Source of the DNA: Citrobacter sp. Res13-Sevr-PEB04-36
Lineage (GTDB): Bacteria > Pseudomonadota > Gammaproteobacteria > Enterobacterales > Enterobacteriaceae
Direction: 5' to 3'
Assembly: GCF_015672735.1 (NCBI RefSeq)
Contig: NZ_JADABY010000061.1
Coordinates: forward strand, 1-64,000
Length of the DNA stretch: 64,000 nt
This document shows positions 34,846 through 44,893 of this stretch, piece by piece. Position numbers and translations under genes: made by a program. Every line of letters starts with the position of its first letter. Within the stretch, counting starts at the first letter, position 1. The notes beneath the pieces were generated by a model. It saw only the letters and a list, made by a program, of their open reading frames with translations. It did not search any database and was not told where the DNA came from.

Positions 34846-37326
34846 TCACCGACAAATATAAACTTTACTTTCATCAATCGTTTTGCCGAAAGTGATTGAA
34901 CATGAAAGTCCCTGTTGTTTATCAACCGCCACTTTTATCTCTGATGGCACGTCGTTGGTACGAATAAAGACCTGGCTTCCCTGGCCGACCACACCAATAT
35001 TGTGTCCATGATTGTCTTCTACTTCATAACCAAACGTCAGCGGTGAGCCATCAGGACGTAGCGCCCGGATGTACCACGGTTTACGTTGGTCGGTCTCAAA
35101 CGTTGTCAGTACCACCGCCCCACGATACGGCGCGGTGCTGCGGCGGTTGCCCTGCAGGTCGGTTTCACTCCGGGTATTAGACACATCCAGCATCAGGTGG
35201 TTTTCGCGGTAAGGCGTCAGTCCATCGTAGACCACCACGCCATTGCGATTGGTGGTGCGGTATTTTTGCCCATTCACATACGCCCCTTCCAGACCCGGTG
35301 CATGCATCACGGCAAAGGTTTCTGACAGCCGGTTGGCCAAGTTCACCCCACCGGACCAGGCCACAAGGCCACCGGAAATACTGCCGCCTGCTTGCGTATA
35401 TTTAGACGACTGGCTGTAGTTGCCGTTTAACGTCGCTATCGGCGCATTCCAGGTCAGATTGCCGCCTGCCGTTGTTTCGCTGTCCTGCCGTTGATGACTG
35501 AGATTCACCCCATAGTTAAACTGATCGCGACTGCCTGCGGTGCCGGAAAGTCCGGTATTGTTAGAAGCAAAGCCATCATCATCAAAGGTGGTCGAGTTCG
35601 ATACATATAGATGCCGGCGCGGAGCGCTAATATCATCTCCCCAATCGAACGGAATAGAGATAAAGACGTTAAAACGCTTATCTTCGTGATGATCCTCGTT
35701 GTAAGTCTGACTGGCTGAAAAAGTATAGCTAATCCGTTGCCAGCTATTAGAATAACTCAACTGATAATCTTTACTGTTACCGCTACGCCCCCAGTAATCG
35801 CGCCACAGCGTACTGAGCGAAAACGAGCCCCACCCCTGCGGCAAAGACTGGCTGACGTTAGCCGAAAAACTGTTCTTACGACCAAAATCATTCTGATAAT
35901 AGTCCGCGATGTCGTACACATCATTTTCATCACGATGGTAACTGTTTTTATTATTTGCCCAAACGTGATCGTTAAAAGTGCGATAGTCTTTGGAAGAGTA
36001 GCGATACGCCGCCAGGCCAAAACGGGTGGCGGTTTGCGTCAAATATTTATTATAAGCAATCTGGTAGCTCTGCCCGTCAAACACGTCACCGCTGTCCTGC
36101 TTACTGTGGGACTTTGTGGCATCGACAGAAATGGCGCCGATACGCGTGTTCCAGCCGGTGCCCAGGGTGAACGCGTTGTAGTTATCCGCCAGCATGGTGC
36201 CGCCATACAGCGTTAACAGATTATTCAGCCCGTACTGATAACTCATTTGTGCAAAGTCGGTCTGATTACTGGCCCCTTCAATATGGCTACGCCCGGCGGC
36301 AAAATCATATTTTGACACCCCAGGTTGCAGCATATTGGGCACCGCAGCGTACGGCACAAGATAAGTTGTTACCGATCCGTCAGCCTCTTTGATACTGACG
36401 TCAAGATCAGCACCACCGCCTGCAAGCTGCAAATCAGCAATAGAGAACGGGCCAGGTGGAACCTCTTTCTGGTAAACGACAAAACCGTTCTGTTCGATGG
36501 TGACCAGCGCGTTGCTTTGCGCAATCCCCTGAACCAGCGGCGTAAAATTCTGCTTTGAGTTTGGCAGCATCTGCATATCGCGATACAACCGTACGCCACT
36601 AAAGCGCACCGCATCAAAAATATCCGATGAGGTATACATATCCCCGGCACGCAGAGTGCCCAAAAGTTGCGGAATGCCGCGTTCCAGATACAGGGTATTA
36701 CTTTTCCATTCACCGCTGCTGTCATCGGTTTTGTTATAGCTGGCATCGGAATGCAACTGCCAGCCCAGCAGATTTAACCCACTGGTAAAACGCGCATAGG
36801 TACTTTTACTGTTACCAGAATCCTTATAGTCGCTGTAATACTGGCTGGCATAGTACGAGGTATAGAAGGCATTGATGCCACGATCCCAGTTTTCCGGAGG
36901 AACATAGCCATTCTCAAGCTCATCGACATAGGCCTGCGGGACGCTGAGGTCCAGACGAAACGTGCCGATATCCCAGGCATAACTGCCTCCTTGCACCGCC
37001 TGCTTCAAGGTTGGGCATTCATTCTGCTTGTCCAACGCTTGCATATTTATACCCAGACGCGTTAATGCGTCGCGAGATAAACAGGTGTCATCCGGATTAT
37101 CCTTAACGGTAATGTCATACTTACCACGCCACTGCTTATTGACGTAGATATCGATGTCATATTGTCCGGGTAGCGGTTGATTATCATCGAGGCGGAAATC
37201 GGAAACCTTCTCGCCCTTCATACCACCCATCATAAAGTTAGTGTCGAACGTTTCTTCTGCGGCGTGGGCGTCGATACCGAGCAGCAACAGTAATACCGCC
37301 GAAGCAATCGGAGTCATCCTTAACAT
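34846..37326 (-). CDS. yehB: Fimbrial outer-membrane usher YehB
   Basis: Outer-membrane usher that threads pilin-chaperone complexes to the surface. After the signal peptide (ending near GIDAHA) come an N-terminal domain with LPGQYDIDIYVNKQWRGKYD, a 24-strand barrel with the plug region (QGIAQSNALVTIEQNGFVVY and PPGPFSIADLQ), and two C-terminal domains ending with a CSITFGK...YICR cysteine pair. The ATG at 37326 has AGGAG 6 bases upstream and gives 826 residues as in K-12. It is 8 bases upstream of yehA. Intact, although its chaperone gene is frameshifted. Confidence 0.95.
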   Translation of the reverse strand: MLRMTPIASAVLLLLLGIDAHAAEETFDTNFMMGGMKGEKVSDFRLDDNQPLPGQYDIDIYVNKQWRGKYDITVKDNPDDTCLSRDALTRLGINMQALDKQNECPTLKQAVQGGSYAWDIGTFRLDLSVPQAYVDELENGYVPPENWDRGINAFYTSYYASQYYSDYKDSGNSKSTYARFTSGLNLLGWQLHSDASYNKTDDSSGEWKSNTLYLERGIPQLLGTLRAGDMYTSSDIFDAVRFSGVRLYRDMQMLPNSKQNFTPLVQGIAQSNALVTIEQNGFVVYQKEVPPGPFSIADLQLAGGGADLDVSIKEADGSVTTYLVPYAAVPNMLQPGVSKYDFAAGRSHIEGASNQTDFAQMSYQYGLNNLLTLYGGTMLADNYNAFTLGTGWNTRIGAISVDATKSHSKQDSGDVFDGQSYQIAYNKYLTQTATRFGLAAYRYSSKDYRTFNDHVWANNKNSYHRDENDVYDIADYYQNDFGRKNSFSANVSQSLPQGWGSFSLSTLWRDYWGRSGNSKDYQLSYSNSWQRISYTFSASQTYNEDHHEDKRFNVFISIPFDWGDDISAPRRHLYVSNSTTFDDDGFASNNTGLSGTAGSRDQFNYGVNLSHQRQDSETTAGGNLTWNAPIATLNGNYSQSSKYTQAGGSISGGLVAWSGGVNLANRLSETFAVMHAPGLEGAYVNGQKYRTTNRNGVVVYDGLTPYRENHLMLDVSNTRSETDLQGNRRSTAPYRGAVVLTTFETDQRKPWYIRALRPDGSPLTFGYEVEDNHGHNIGVVGQGSQVFIRTNDVPSEIKVAVDKQQGLSCSITFGKTIDESKVYICR

Positions 37327-37338
37327 AATCAACTCCTG

Positions 37339-38021
37339 TTATTTTAGGCTGACGTTATCGCTAATATAATTACCGTGGTCGTCAATAATGGTCATTTCAT
37401 ACTGATTAGCATTAGCGCCTTTTAGTGCCACATCCGAACTCGAAAGCGGGGCAAGCATAATGCTTTCGTTGTTTATTTTGACATTACCAGCTTTAACTTC
37501 CGTCACCGTAATCCAGTTAGCGGCATCATTCTTAATGGAATAAATACTGCCGCTACGTTTCATAGATAGTTTTTGAAACGTATACTTATTAACTGGTGAG
37601 ATACCTTTAGGTCGATAAAATAGTTTATCCTATTCTGCATCGCGAACTTGAGTACATTCTTTCCTGCGCTGTCAGGATTGTTTGGAGGAATATCCAGAAC
37701 ATTGAGAAAAAATAGACTTTCTTTGTTGTTTGGCAGCATATTCGGTATTTTTTTGATTTTAATCTGCTGGCCTGAATCCCCAGCAACTTTAACAACTGGA
37801 GGCGTCAACAAAAACGGAACCTTAATCTTTTCTGGTGGTAGCGATGTATCACCATCATCAATCCATGACTGTACCAGCGATGAACGTTCTCCTTGGTTCA
37901 TCAGCTGTACCAGTACTTCATTTTTTTCTGCCGGATAGATAATGCGAGTACCGTAGATCACAATGCCCGCATGCGCGGGCAGGACTATCGATGCAATGAG
38001 TATGACTGCGAGTCCTTTCAT
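37339..38021 (-). pseudogene. yehC: Fimbrial periplasmic chaperone YehC, frameshifted
   Basis: The first frame (38021 to 37560) encodes a signal peptide ending VLPAHA and the N-terminal chaperone domain from GIVIYGTRIIYPAEKNEVLV to NVLKFAMQNRI, then drifts into NYFIDLKVSH and stops. Inserting one base in the T run at 37624-37626 (A run on the coding strand) restores QNRIKLFYRPKGISPVN and joins a second frame running to TVTEVKAGNVKIN and IIDDHGNYISDNVSLK at 37339, giving about 227 residues as expected. Without it the second domain and part of the subunit-binding cleft are lost. A homopolymer sequencing error is a real alternative. Confidence 0.9.
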
Positions 38022-38135
38022 TTTGATGCCTCTTATACTTAAGTTTATTCTCTACAGTCGGTGAGCTGCGTAAGGGGAATCGTCATCCTTAGCGAAGAGA
38101 TGAAAAACGTCGGCGGCAATGCCGCCGACCTGAAA

Positions 38136-38678
38136 TTAATCCTCAGAAACACGCAAAACCAAATTTGAAATGACATCGCCTGCAGCCACATCATTGCTGG
38201 TTAATTTCAAATATTTCGCACTAAAAGGAATTGAATAATCTCCTGCAGCGTTTTTATAGTTTGAAATATCTAATGGTTTGGATACATCAAGTTCTGTAGC
38301 TTCTGACCCTAAATATAAATAATAGCCTACAGTGTCATTACCGCTTTTAATTGCTTTGTCATTACCAGGGATTTTACCTCCACTGATTAATGAGAGTTTA
38401 ATTTTTGATGAATCTCCAGAGCACTTAATTTTAAGTACGTTACTGGTTACACCTACTGCATCATTATACGTGGTATATATGTCTTTTTGTGAAAAAACAC
38501 TGGTTGGTACAGTAGGCATATTAATGCTTACAGAATCCCCACCAACGTCAAATGTGCATGGTGCATTTGTTACTTTCCCAGTAATGGTCAACTGTCCAGT
38601 TTCTACCTCTGCAGCAAAAGCCCCAGCGCTCATAAATACAGCAGACAGTACAGCAGCAGAAATAATTGAACGTTTCAT
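38136..38678 (-). CDS. yehD: Major fimbrial subunit-like protein YehD
   Basis: A 180-residue pilin of the fimbrial (PF00419-type) family. The signal peptide MKRSIISAAVLSAVFMSAGA ends near FAAE. The N-terminal extension VETGQLTITGKVTNAPC carries the donor strand and the first cysteine, and the second is in LKIKCSGDSS. The C-terminus ends in the beta-zipper LVLRVSED. It precedes yehC, yehB and yehA in the usual order. The 115-base gap to yehC is gene-free. Confidence 0.9.
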   Translation of the reverse strand: MKRSIISAAVLSAVFMSAGAFAAEVETGQLTITGKVTNAPCTFDVGGDSVSINMPTVPTSVFSQKDIYTTYNDAVGVTSNVLKIKCSGDSSKIKLSLISGGKIPGNDKAIKSGNDTVGYYLYLGSEATELDVSKPLDISNYKNAAGDYSIPFSAKYLKLTSNDVAAGDVISNLVLRVSED

Positions 38679-38894
38679 AGTATCTTCCTTAATGAATTAA
38701 TTTCTATTTGTTAAGAGGGTTCAACTCTTGAAATTAAATTCTCACACCAGAAACGTTACCGCAATGTAAACGCGTTGTTTTGTTGATTTAAAACAAATTA
38801 CGAATTGCAATATAATTACAACAAATAAATGAAGATAAACATTATTTTTACATTTAATAAATCAGCGTTATTAACTGTTTTTTTAATTATTATC

Positions 38895-38937
38895 ATAAAT
38901 AAAAAAAGCACTCATCATTCATTGAAATGATGAGTGC
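38895..38937 (-). terminator. Intrinsic terminator of yehE
   Basis: On the minus strand GCACTCATCATT pairs with AATGATGAGTGC around a six-base loop and is followed by a run of seven T, about 22 bases past the yehE stop. The rest of 38679-38958 is AT-rich and holds the yehD promoter region. Confidence 0.85.
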
Positions 38938-38958
38938 CTAATGTCAATGCTGAAATTT

Positions 38959-39240
38959 TTAGTCGTAACGATTTAACACTATCTGTCGCAAAGCGTTCCC
39001 AGGTACAGAAATGACCTCAGTCACGACACCCTTCGCTGGAACAGGATCCACATGACTGACATTGGAAAGATGAAGAGATTGACCACATTTCTGTTGAACG
39101 TTGTTATTCACTATGTCAGCACTACAGGTTGGTTCAACGACTCGTCCACTGATTGTTAAGGTCGCCGTATCGGAAGCGAACGTAGAAGAACTCATTCCAT
39201 AAGCCAGGGCTATAATTCCCATCAGTAAACTTTTTTTCAT
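38959..39240 (-). CDS. yehE: YehE family (DUF2574) small exported protein (93 aa)
   Basis: The signal peptide MKKSLLMGIIALAYGMSSST precedes FASDTATLTISGRVVEPTCS and ends RQIVLNRYD, the exact terminal motif of E. coli YehE. It resembles a truncated pilin N-terminal strand with two cysteines (TCSAD, QKCGQ). The ATG at 39240 gives 93 residues; the open frame upstream is not part of it. It has its own terminator and sits just before the yehDCBA genes. Function unknown. Confidence 0.88.
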   Translation of the reverse strand: MKKSLLMGIIALAYGMSSSTFASDTATLTISGRVVEPTCSADIVNNNVQQKCGQSLHLSNVSHVDPVPAKGVVTEVISVPGNALRQIVLNRYD

Positions 39241-39505
39241 TTTAATCGTTATTCCTGTGGTTAACATCAAATAACATACAGAGGACCTGTTCAGTAGATT
39301 ATGGGCAAAACAGCCTGTTTGAACCAATTGAAATTGTAGATTAATGGGATAGGTTTGATCAATTCAAATGATGCATTGAGGTGATTTATTCGGAAAAAGA
39401 CATGAATTATAAACGCAGAGTGAACAATACCGTAAATTTATTTAAATCTATATATTCACCGCATCAATAATGCATTGATGCGGTGAATATCTGTAACACT
39501 ATAAA

Positions 39506-40615
39506 TTACACCGCGCGGAAGGCAATTTCGCCCGGAATAACTTCCCCCTGCCAGTACAGCTGCGCTGCCACGCGCCCTGCAAGGTCACGGTAAATGGCGG
39601 TAAATTCGCTGTCTGGGCGGCTGATAACCGTTGGCGTACCGCGATCGAGGTCTTCACGCAGAGAAATATGCAGCGGCATTTGTCCCAGCAGTTGGGTGTG
39701 GTACTGCTCGGCCAGTTTCTGCGCACCACCGGTGCCAAAGATTGGCTCATGATGACCGCAGTTGCTGCAAATATGCATACTCATATTCTCAACAATACCC
39801 AACACCGGCACTTCGACTTTTTCGAACATCACAATGCCTTTTTTCGCATCGATAAGCGCAATGTCCTGCGGCGTGGTGACCACCACCGCCCCCGTGACCG
39901 GAATGTTCTGTGCCAGCGTCAGCTGAATGTCACCGGTGCCCGGCGGCATATCCAGGACCAGATAATCCAGATCCGGCCATAATGTTTCTTGCAGCATCTG
40001 CAGCAGCGCTTTACTGGCCATCGGGCCGCGCCACACCATGGCGTTATCGTCAGTGACCAGATAACCAATGGAGTTGGTTGCCAGGCCATGAGACATAATC
40101 GGTGCCATATGGGTGCCGTCCGGTGAGGTCGGACGCTGATTTTCCGCGCCGAGCATCGTCGGGATAGACGGGCCATAAATATCGGCATCGAGAATACCGA
40201 CCTTAGCCCCTTCCGCGGCAAGCGCCAGCGCCAGGTTAACGGCGGTTGAGGATTTACCTACCCCACCTTTACCAGAACTGACGGCAATGATGTTCTTCAC
40301 ACCGTTGATGCCTGGCTGGTTTTTCACGCGTTTCAGCGTCGCGATGTTGTGCGACAGCTTCCAGTCAATGGCTTTCGCGCCGGTGATGCGCAGTAGATCG
40401 GCACTGCATTGCTCTTTTAATACATCAAACGCGCTGTGCCAGACGAACGGCATCACCAGCTCAACGTGCAGCGTGTCATCCATCCAGGCGACATGGTGCA
40501 ACGCTTTTAGCGTCGTCAGATTATGCTTCAGGGTTGAATGCTGAAAATTCGCCAGCGTCCCGGCGACCATTGCGCGCAGGGTTTCTGGTGATTTGGCCTG
40601 GGATTGTGCGTTCAT
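39506..40615 (-). CDS. mrp: Iron-sulfur cluster carrier protein Mrp (ApbC)
   Basis: P-loop ATPase of the Mrp/NBP35 family that binds and transfers [4Fe-4S] clusters. A DUF59/MIP18-like N-terminal region (about 10-95) precedes the deviant Walker A GKGGVGKS at 115-122. VLDMPPGTGD is Walker B-like, and MHICSNCGHHEP holds the CxxC pair that ligates the bridging cluster. The 369-residue length equals E. coli Mrp. It is divergent from metG, with a 163-base intergenic region, as in K-12. Confidence 0.95.
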   Translation of the reverse strand: MNAQSQAKSPETLRAMVAGTLANFQHSTLKHNLTTLKALHHVAWMDDTLHVELVMPFVWHSAFDVLKEQCSADLLRITGAKAIDWKLSHNIATLKRVKNQPGINGVKNIIAVSSGKGGVGKSSTAVNLALALAAEGAKVGILDADIYGPSIPTMLGAENQRPTSPDGTHMAPIMSHGLATNSIGYLVTDDNAMVWRGPMASKALLQMLQETLWPDLDYLVLDMPPGTGDIQLTLAQNIPVTGAVVVTTPQDIALIDAKKGIVMFEKVEVPVLGIVENMSMHICSNCGHHEPIFGTGGAQKLAEQYHTQLLGQMPLHISLREDLDRGTPTVISRPDSEFTAIYRDLAGRVAAQLYWQGEVIPGEIAFRAV

Positions 40616-40778
40616 CCCGACTCCTTTTTGTTGTTCTGAAAGACGATTGTCACCTGCTAGTTTACTCTAACCGCGACAATTATTCATTTACGGATAAATG
40701 CCCTTATCACTTGGCGCAGTAATTACCATTTTGGTACTATCAAAGCCCTTTTCACTACAAAAGAAGTAATTGCCCACT

Positions 40779-42812
40779 ATGACTCAAGTCGCGAAGAAAA
40801 TTCTGGTAACGTGCGCGCTGCCGTACGCCAACGGCTCAATCCACCTCGGCCATATGCTGGAGCACATCCAGGCTGATGTCTGGGTCCGTTACCAGCGAAT
40901 GCGCGGCCACCAGGTAAACTTCATCTGCGCGGACGACGCACACGGTACGCCAATCATGCTGAAGGCTCAGCAGCTTGGCATTACACCTGAGCAGATGATC
41001 GGTGAAATGAGCCAGGAGCATCAGACTGATTTTGCAGGGTTTGACATCAGCTACGACAACTACCACTCCACACACAGCGATGAAAACAGGGAGTTGTCCG
41101 AGCTTATTTACACGCGCCTGAAAGAAAACGGTTTTATTAAAAACCGCACTATCTCCCAGCTGTACGACCCGGAAAAAGGCATGTTCCTGCCGGACCGTTT
41201 CGTTAAAGGCACCTGCCCGAAATGTAAGGCTGCGGATCAGTACGGCGATAACTGCGAAGTGTGCGGTGCGACCTACAGCCCAACCGAACTCATCGAGCCG
41301 AAGTCCGTGGTTTCTGGCGCGACGCCGATCATGCGTGACTCCGAACACTTCTTCTTCGACCTGCCATCATTCAGCGAAATGCTGCAGGCATGGACGCGCA
41401 GCGGCGCGCTACAGGAGCAAGTGGCGAACAAAATGCAGGAATGGTTTGAATCCGGCCTGCAGCAGTGGGATATTTCCCGCGACTCACCGTACTTCGGTTT
41501 TGAAATTCCGAATGCGCCGGGCAAGTACTTCTATGTCTGGCTGGATGCGCCGATTGGCTACATGGGGTCGTTCAAAAACCTGTGCGACAAGCGCGGCGAT
41601 ACCACCAGCTTCGATGAATACTGGAAGAAAGACTCTGACGCCGAGCTGTATCACTTCATCGGCAAAGATATCGTCTACTTCCACAGCCTGTTCTGGCCTG
41701 CCATGCTGGAAGGAAGCAACTTCCGTAAACCGACTAACCTGTTCGTCCACGGATATGTGACGGTGAACGGCGCGAAGATGTCAAAATCTCGCGGCACCTT
41801 CATTAAAGCCAGCACCTGGCTGAAGCACTTTGATGCCGACAGCCTGCGCTACTACTACACAGCGAAGCTTTCTTCACGTATTGATGACATCGACCTGAAC
41901 CTGGAAGATTTTGTCCAGCGTGTTAACGCCGACATCGTCAACAAAGTGGTCAACCTGGCATCCCGTAACGCGGGCTTTATCAGTAAGCGTTTTGACGGTG
42001 TACTGGCAGCTGAACTGGTCGATCCCGCACTGTACAAAACCTTTACAGACGCCGCAGCAGTGATTGGCGAAGCGTGGGAAAGCCGCGAGTTCGGTAAAGC
42101 CATTCGTGAAATCATGGCGCTGGCCGACATGGCTAACCGCTACGTTGACGAACAAGCTCCGTGGGTTGTCGCCAAACAGGAAGGTCGTGACGCCGACCTG
42201 CAGGCAATTTGCTCCATGGGTATCAACCTGTTCCGCGTCCTGATGACCTACCTGAAGCCGGTTCTGCCAACGTTGAGCGAGCGTGTCGAAGCGTTCCTGA
42301 ACAGCGAACTGACCTGGGATGCCATCCAGCAACCGCTTCTCGGCCACAAGGTCAATACCTTCAAAGCACTGTACAACCGCATCGACATGAAACAGGTTGA
42401 AGCCCTGGTGGAATCATCGAAAGAAGAAGTGAAAGCGGCTGCTGCACCGGTTACCGGCCCGCTGGCGGACGACCCGATTCAGGAAACCATCACCTTTGAC
42501 GATTTTGCCAAAGTGGACCTGCGCGTGGCGCTGATCGAAAACGCCGAGTTCGTTGACGGCTCCGACAAACTGCTGCGCCTGACCCTGGATCTGGGCGGCG
42601 AAAAGCGTAATGTCTTCTCCGGCATCCGTTCTGCCTACCCGGACCCGCAGGTGCTGATTGGTCGCCAGACCGTTATGGTGGCTAACCTGGCACCACGAAA
42701 AATGCGCTTCGGGATCTCAGAGGGAATGGTAATGGCCGCAGGCCCTGGCGGGAAAGATATCTTCCTGCTAAGTCCTGACGAGGGCGCCAAACCTGGCCAA
42801 CAGGTGAAGTAA
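40779..42812 (+). CDS. metG: Methionyl-tRNA synthetase
   Basis: Essential class I aminoacyl-tRNA synthetase. The HIGH-type motif HLGH is at residues 22-25, four zinc-binding cysteines lie in CPKC and CEVCG (about 146-163), and KMSKS is in [13 protein letters not shown]. The C-terminal tRNA-binding/dimerisation domain [20 protein letters not shown] is present. The ATG at 40779 ([20 protein letters not shown]) gives 677 residues as in K-12; an ATG-like start three codons earlier is unnecessary. It ends at a strong terminator. Confidence 0.98.
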   Translation: MTQVAKKILVTCALPYANGSIHLGHMLEHIQADVWVRYQRMRGHQVNFICADDAHGTPIMLKAQQLGITPEQMIGEMSQEHQTDFAGFDISYDNYHSTHSDENRELSELIYTRLKENGFIKNRTISQLYDPEKGMFLPDRFVKGTCPKCKAADQYGDNCEVCGATYSPTELIEPKSVVSGATPIMRDSEHFFFDLPSFSEMLQAWTRSGALQEQVANKMQEWFESGLQQWDISRDSPYFGFEIPNAPGKYFYVWLDAPIGYMGSFKNLCDKRGDTTSFDEYWKKDSDAELYHFIGKDIVYFHSLFWPAMLEGSNFRKPTNLFVHGYVTVNGAKMSKSRGTFIKASTWLKHFDADSLRYYYTAKLSSRIDDIDLNLEDFVQRVNADIVNKVVNLASRNAGFISKRFDGVLAAELVDPALYKTFTDAAAVIGEAWESREFGKAIREIMALADMANRYVDEQAPWVVAKQEGRDADLQAICSMGINLFRVLMTYLKPVLPTLSERVEAFLNSELTWDAIQQPLLGHKVNTFKALYNRIDMKQVEALVESSKEEVKAAAAPVTGPLADDPIQETITFDDFAKVDLRVALIENAEFVDGSDKLLRLTLDLGGEKRNVFSGIRSAYPDPQVLIGRQTVMVANLAPRKMRFGISEGMVMAAGPGGKDIFLLSPDEGAKPGQQVK

Positions 42813-42822
42813 TCCTCACATC

Positions 42823-42850
42823 AAGCGCTGCAACTGCAGCGCTTTTTTTT
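42823..42850 (+). terminator. Intrinsic terminator of metG
   Basis: AAGCGCTGCA (42823-42832) pairs with TGCAGCGCTT (42835-42844), followed by eight T. Confidence 0.92.
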
Positions 42851-42866
42851 GATAACCTGTGTTACC

Positions 42867-42993
42867 TATACCCTAAATAATTCGAGTTGCTTAAAGGCGG
42901 CAAGGGAGTGAGTCCCCAGGAGCATAGATAACTATGTGACTGGGGTGAGCGAGCGTAGCCAACACATAAGCAACTTGAAGTATGACGGGTATA
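42867..42993. repeat. ERIC (IRU) element, 127 bp
   Basis: The ends TATACCC and GGGTATA are inverted repeats. The centre has GAGTCCCCAGGAGCATAG and AACTATGTGACTGGGGTGAG, matching the ERIC consensus that underlies ERIC-PCR primers. The length of 127 bp is the standard full size. It lies between metG and yehR. Confidence 0.95.
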
Positions 42994-43151
42994 TACCTTT
43001 AATCTGAAATACCCCTCTCACTCCATTTTCGGACTGCCTGATTCCGCATAAACCTCTTATTCTGTATCCCCTCTGGCGCTCAGGAGTATTGAGAACACCA
43101 GATTCCCGGGGATTATTTTCGGCATCAAATATTCATAAAATGGAGTTTTAC

Positions 43152-43613
43152 ATGAACATGTTTAAGAAATTATTTACGCTGGCCATTGCGTCTGTGCTGG
43201 CTTTTTCTCTGGCAGGCTGCGGTGATAAAGAAGGAAGCAAAAAATACAGTGCTAATCTGAACGGCGTGGAAATTTCCATTACCTACACCTATAAAGGCGA
43301 TAAGGTTCTGAAACAAACGTCAGAGAGCAAAATTAACTATGCTTCTATCGGCGCAACCGACAAAGAGAGTGCGGCAAAAGTGCTGGATGCTCTGAGTGCG
43401 AAATATAAAAACATCGCAGGTATAGAAGAAAAACTGACATATTCCGATACCTACGCGCAGGAAAATGTCACTATCGATATGGAAAAGGTTGATTTTAAAG
43501 CCTTGCAAGGTATTTCCGGGATCAACATTTCTGCGGACGATGCAGCGAAAGGCATCACCATGAAACAAATGGAAACCATCATGACGGCGGCAGGCTTTAA
43601 AGAAGTCAAATAA
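43152..43613 (+). CDS. yehR: Lipoprotein YehR (DUF1307)
   Basis: A 153-residue lipoprotein with signal peptide MNMFKKLFTLAIASVLAFSL and lipobox LAGC (Cys23). The mature domain SANLNGVEISITYTYKGDKV to MKQMETIMTAAGFKEVK matches K-12 YehR. GGAG lies 6 bases upstream of the ATG at 43152; a longer frame from 43089 has no such site. Function unknown. It converges with yehS after 43 bases. Confidence 0.93.
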   Translation: MNMFKKLFTLAIASVLAFSLAGCGDKEGSKKYSANLNGVEISITYTYKGDKVLKQTSESKINYASIGATDKESAAKVLDALSAKYKNIAGIEEKLTYSDTYAQENVTIDMEKVDFKALQGISGINISADDAAKGITMKQMETIMTAAGFKEVK

Positions 43614-43656
43614 TCGCACCGGCGACCCGGTTTTAACCGTGGTCGCCAGTCTATTT

Positions 43657-44127
43657 TTACGCTTTCGTGCTGTGCACCCGCTTGGTCAAACCACGCAGGA
43701 AATAGCGTAAAAACTGGTCTCCGCACTCGCGGTAGTTTTTATGGTCCGGCGCACGCATCATGGCGGTGATTTCCGGCATCGACACGCGGAATTTCTGCTC
43801 AGTCATAATGGCCAGAATATCATCGGTTTTCAGTGAAAAGGCGATACGCAGCTTTTTCAACACCGTATTGTTGTTCACCCGACGCTCAAGCGCCAGCTCA
43901 GGCGCCGAATCATCTTTGCCACGCAGATGGTAGATCAGACCGTTTAAAAAACCGGAGAGAATAATGTCCGGGCAGCGAACAAACCCGTCTTCATCTTCTT
44001 TCGTCATCCAGGTGTCGAAACCTGCAGAGGTGGATTCCATGTCAGCAAGCGCAAGGATCCGCACCATGTCGTTATTGTTCGCTTTCAGGGTGTAGCGCAG
44101 GCTACGAAGAATGTCGTTACTTAGCAT
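43657..44127 (-). CDS. yehS: YehS, DUF1456 protein, downstream of btsR
   Basis: A 156-residue cytosolic protein made of two similar DUF1456 repeats: MLSNDILRSLRYTLKANNND and NTVLKKLRIAFSLKTDDILA. Repeat-internal similarity (LRYxLKxNNxDMVRI and LRIAFSLKTDDILAI) is visible. It is the third gene of btsS-btsR-yehS on the minus strand, 46 bases after btsR. GAAGG precedes the ATG at 44127, and that start gives the K-12 length. Role in pyruvate sensing unknown. Confidence 0.92.
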   Translation of the reverse strand: MLSNDILRSLRYTLKANNNDMVRILALADMESTSAGFDTWMTKEDEDGFVRCPDIILSGFLNGLIYHLRGKDDSAPELALERRVNNNTVLKKLRIAFSLKTDDILAIMTEQKFRVSMPEITAMMRAPDHKNYRECGDQFLRYFLRGLTKRVHSTKA

Positions 44128-44173
44128 AGAGCCTTCAACTGTCGATGATGCAATGGCGCGCAGTGTATCAGTT

Positions 44174-44893
44174 TTACAGGCCAATCGCCTCTTTTAGGCT
44201 TTTAAGATAACGGCGGCTCACCGGCACAGTCAGACCGTTACGTAAAATCAACTCGGCCTGGCCGTTATCCTCCAGACGAATCTCCTGCAGCTGCGCCATG
44301 TTCACCAGGTATTGTCGATGGCAGCGCAACAGCGGCGTGCGGCTCTCCAGCGTTCTCAACGTAAGCTCGGTAAAACCTTCTTTGCCATCGCTGCTGGTGA
44401 CAAAGACGCCGCTCATGCGGCTGCTGACAAAAGCGACATCATCCATTTGCAGCAGATAAATGCGACTATGCCCGGAGCACGGAATAAATTTTAACGCCTG
44501 CTGGTTTTCCGGCAGCACCGACACATCCTGCTTCGTGCGCTCCTGGCGTAAACGGATCAGCGTTTTCTCCAGCCGGGTTTCTTCAATCGGCTTGAGCAAA
44601 TAATCAAAGGCATGTTCTTCAAAAGCTTTCACCGCGTACTCATCAAACGCAGTCAGAAAAACAATATACGGACGATGCTCCGGATCGAGCATGCCGACCA
44701 TTTCCAGACCGCTAATACGTGGCATCTGGATATCGAGAAACAGCACATCCGGGCGTAATTTATGCACTGCACCGATGGCCTCAACCGCATTTGAACATTC
44801 CCCCACAATCTCAATGTCGCTTTGCTCCTGCAACAGGATCCGCAGATTTTCCCGCGCTAACGGTTCGTCATCCACAATCAACACTTTGATCAT
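44174..44893 (-). CDS. btsR: Response regulator BtsR (YehT), LytTR family
   Basis: The receiver domain has [15 protein letters not shown] and the phosphoacceptor Asp in [13 protein letters not shown] (about residue 54), with conserved [14 protein letters not shown]. The C-terminal LytTR DNA-binding domain contains [20 protein letters not shown]. In E. coli BtsR with BtsS responds to external pyruvate and activates btsT (yjiY). The ATG overlaps the btsS stop by 4 bases. 239 residues as in K-12. Confidence 0.95.
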   Translation of the reverse strand: MIKVLIVDDEPLARENLRILLQEQSDIEIVGECSNAVEAIGAVHKLRPDVLFLDIQMPRISGLEMVGMLDPEHRPYIVFLTAFDEYAVKAFEEHAFDYLLKPIEETRLEKTLIRLRQERTKQDVSVLPENQQALKFIPCSGHSRIYLLQMDDVAFVSSRMSGVFVTSSDGKEGFTELTLRTLESRTPLLRCHRQYLVNMAQLQEIRLEDNGQAELILRNGLTVPVSRRYLKSLKEAIGL

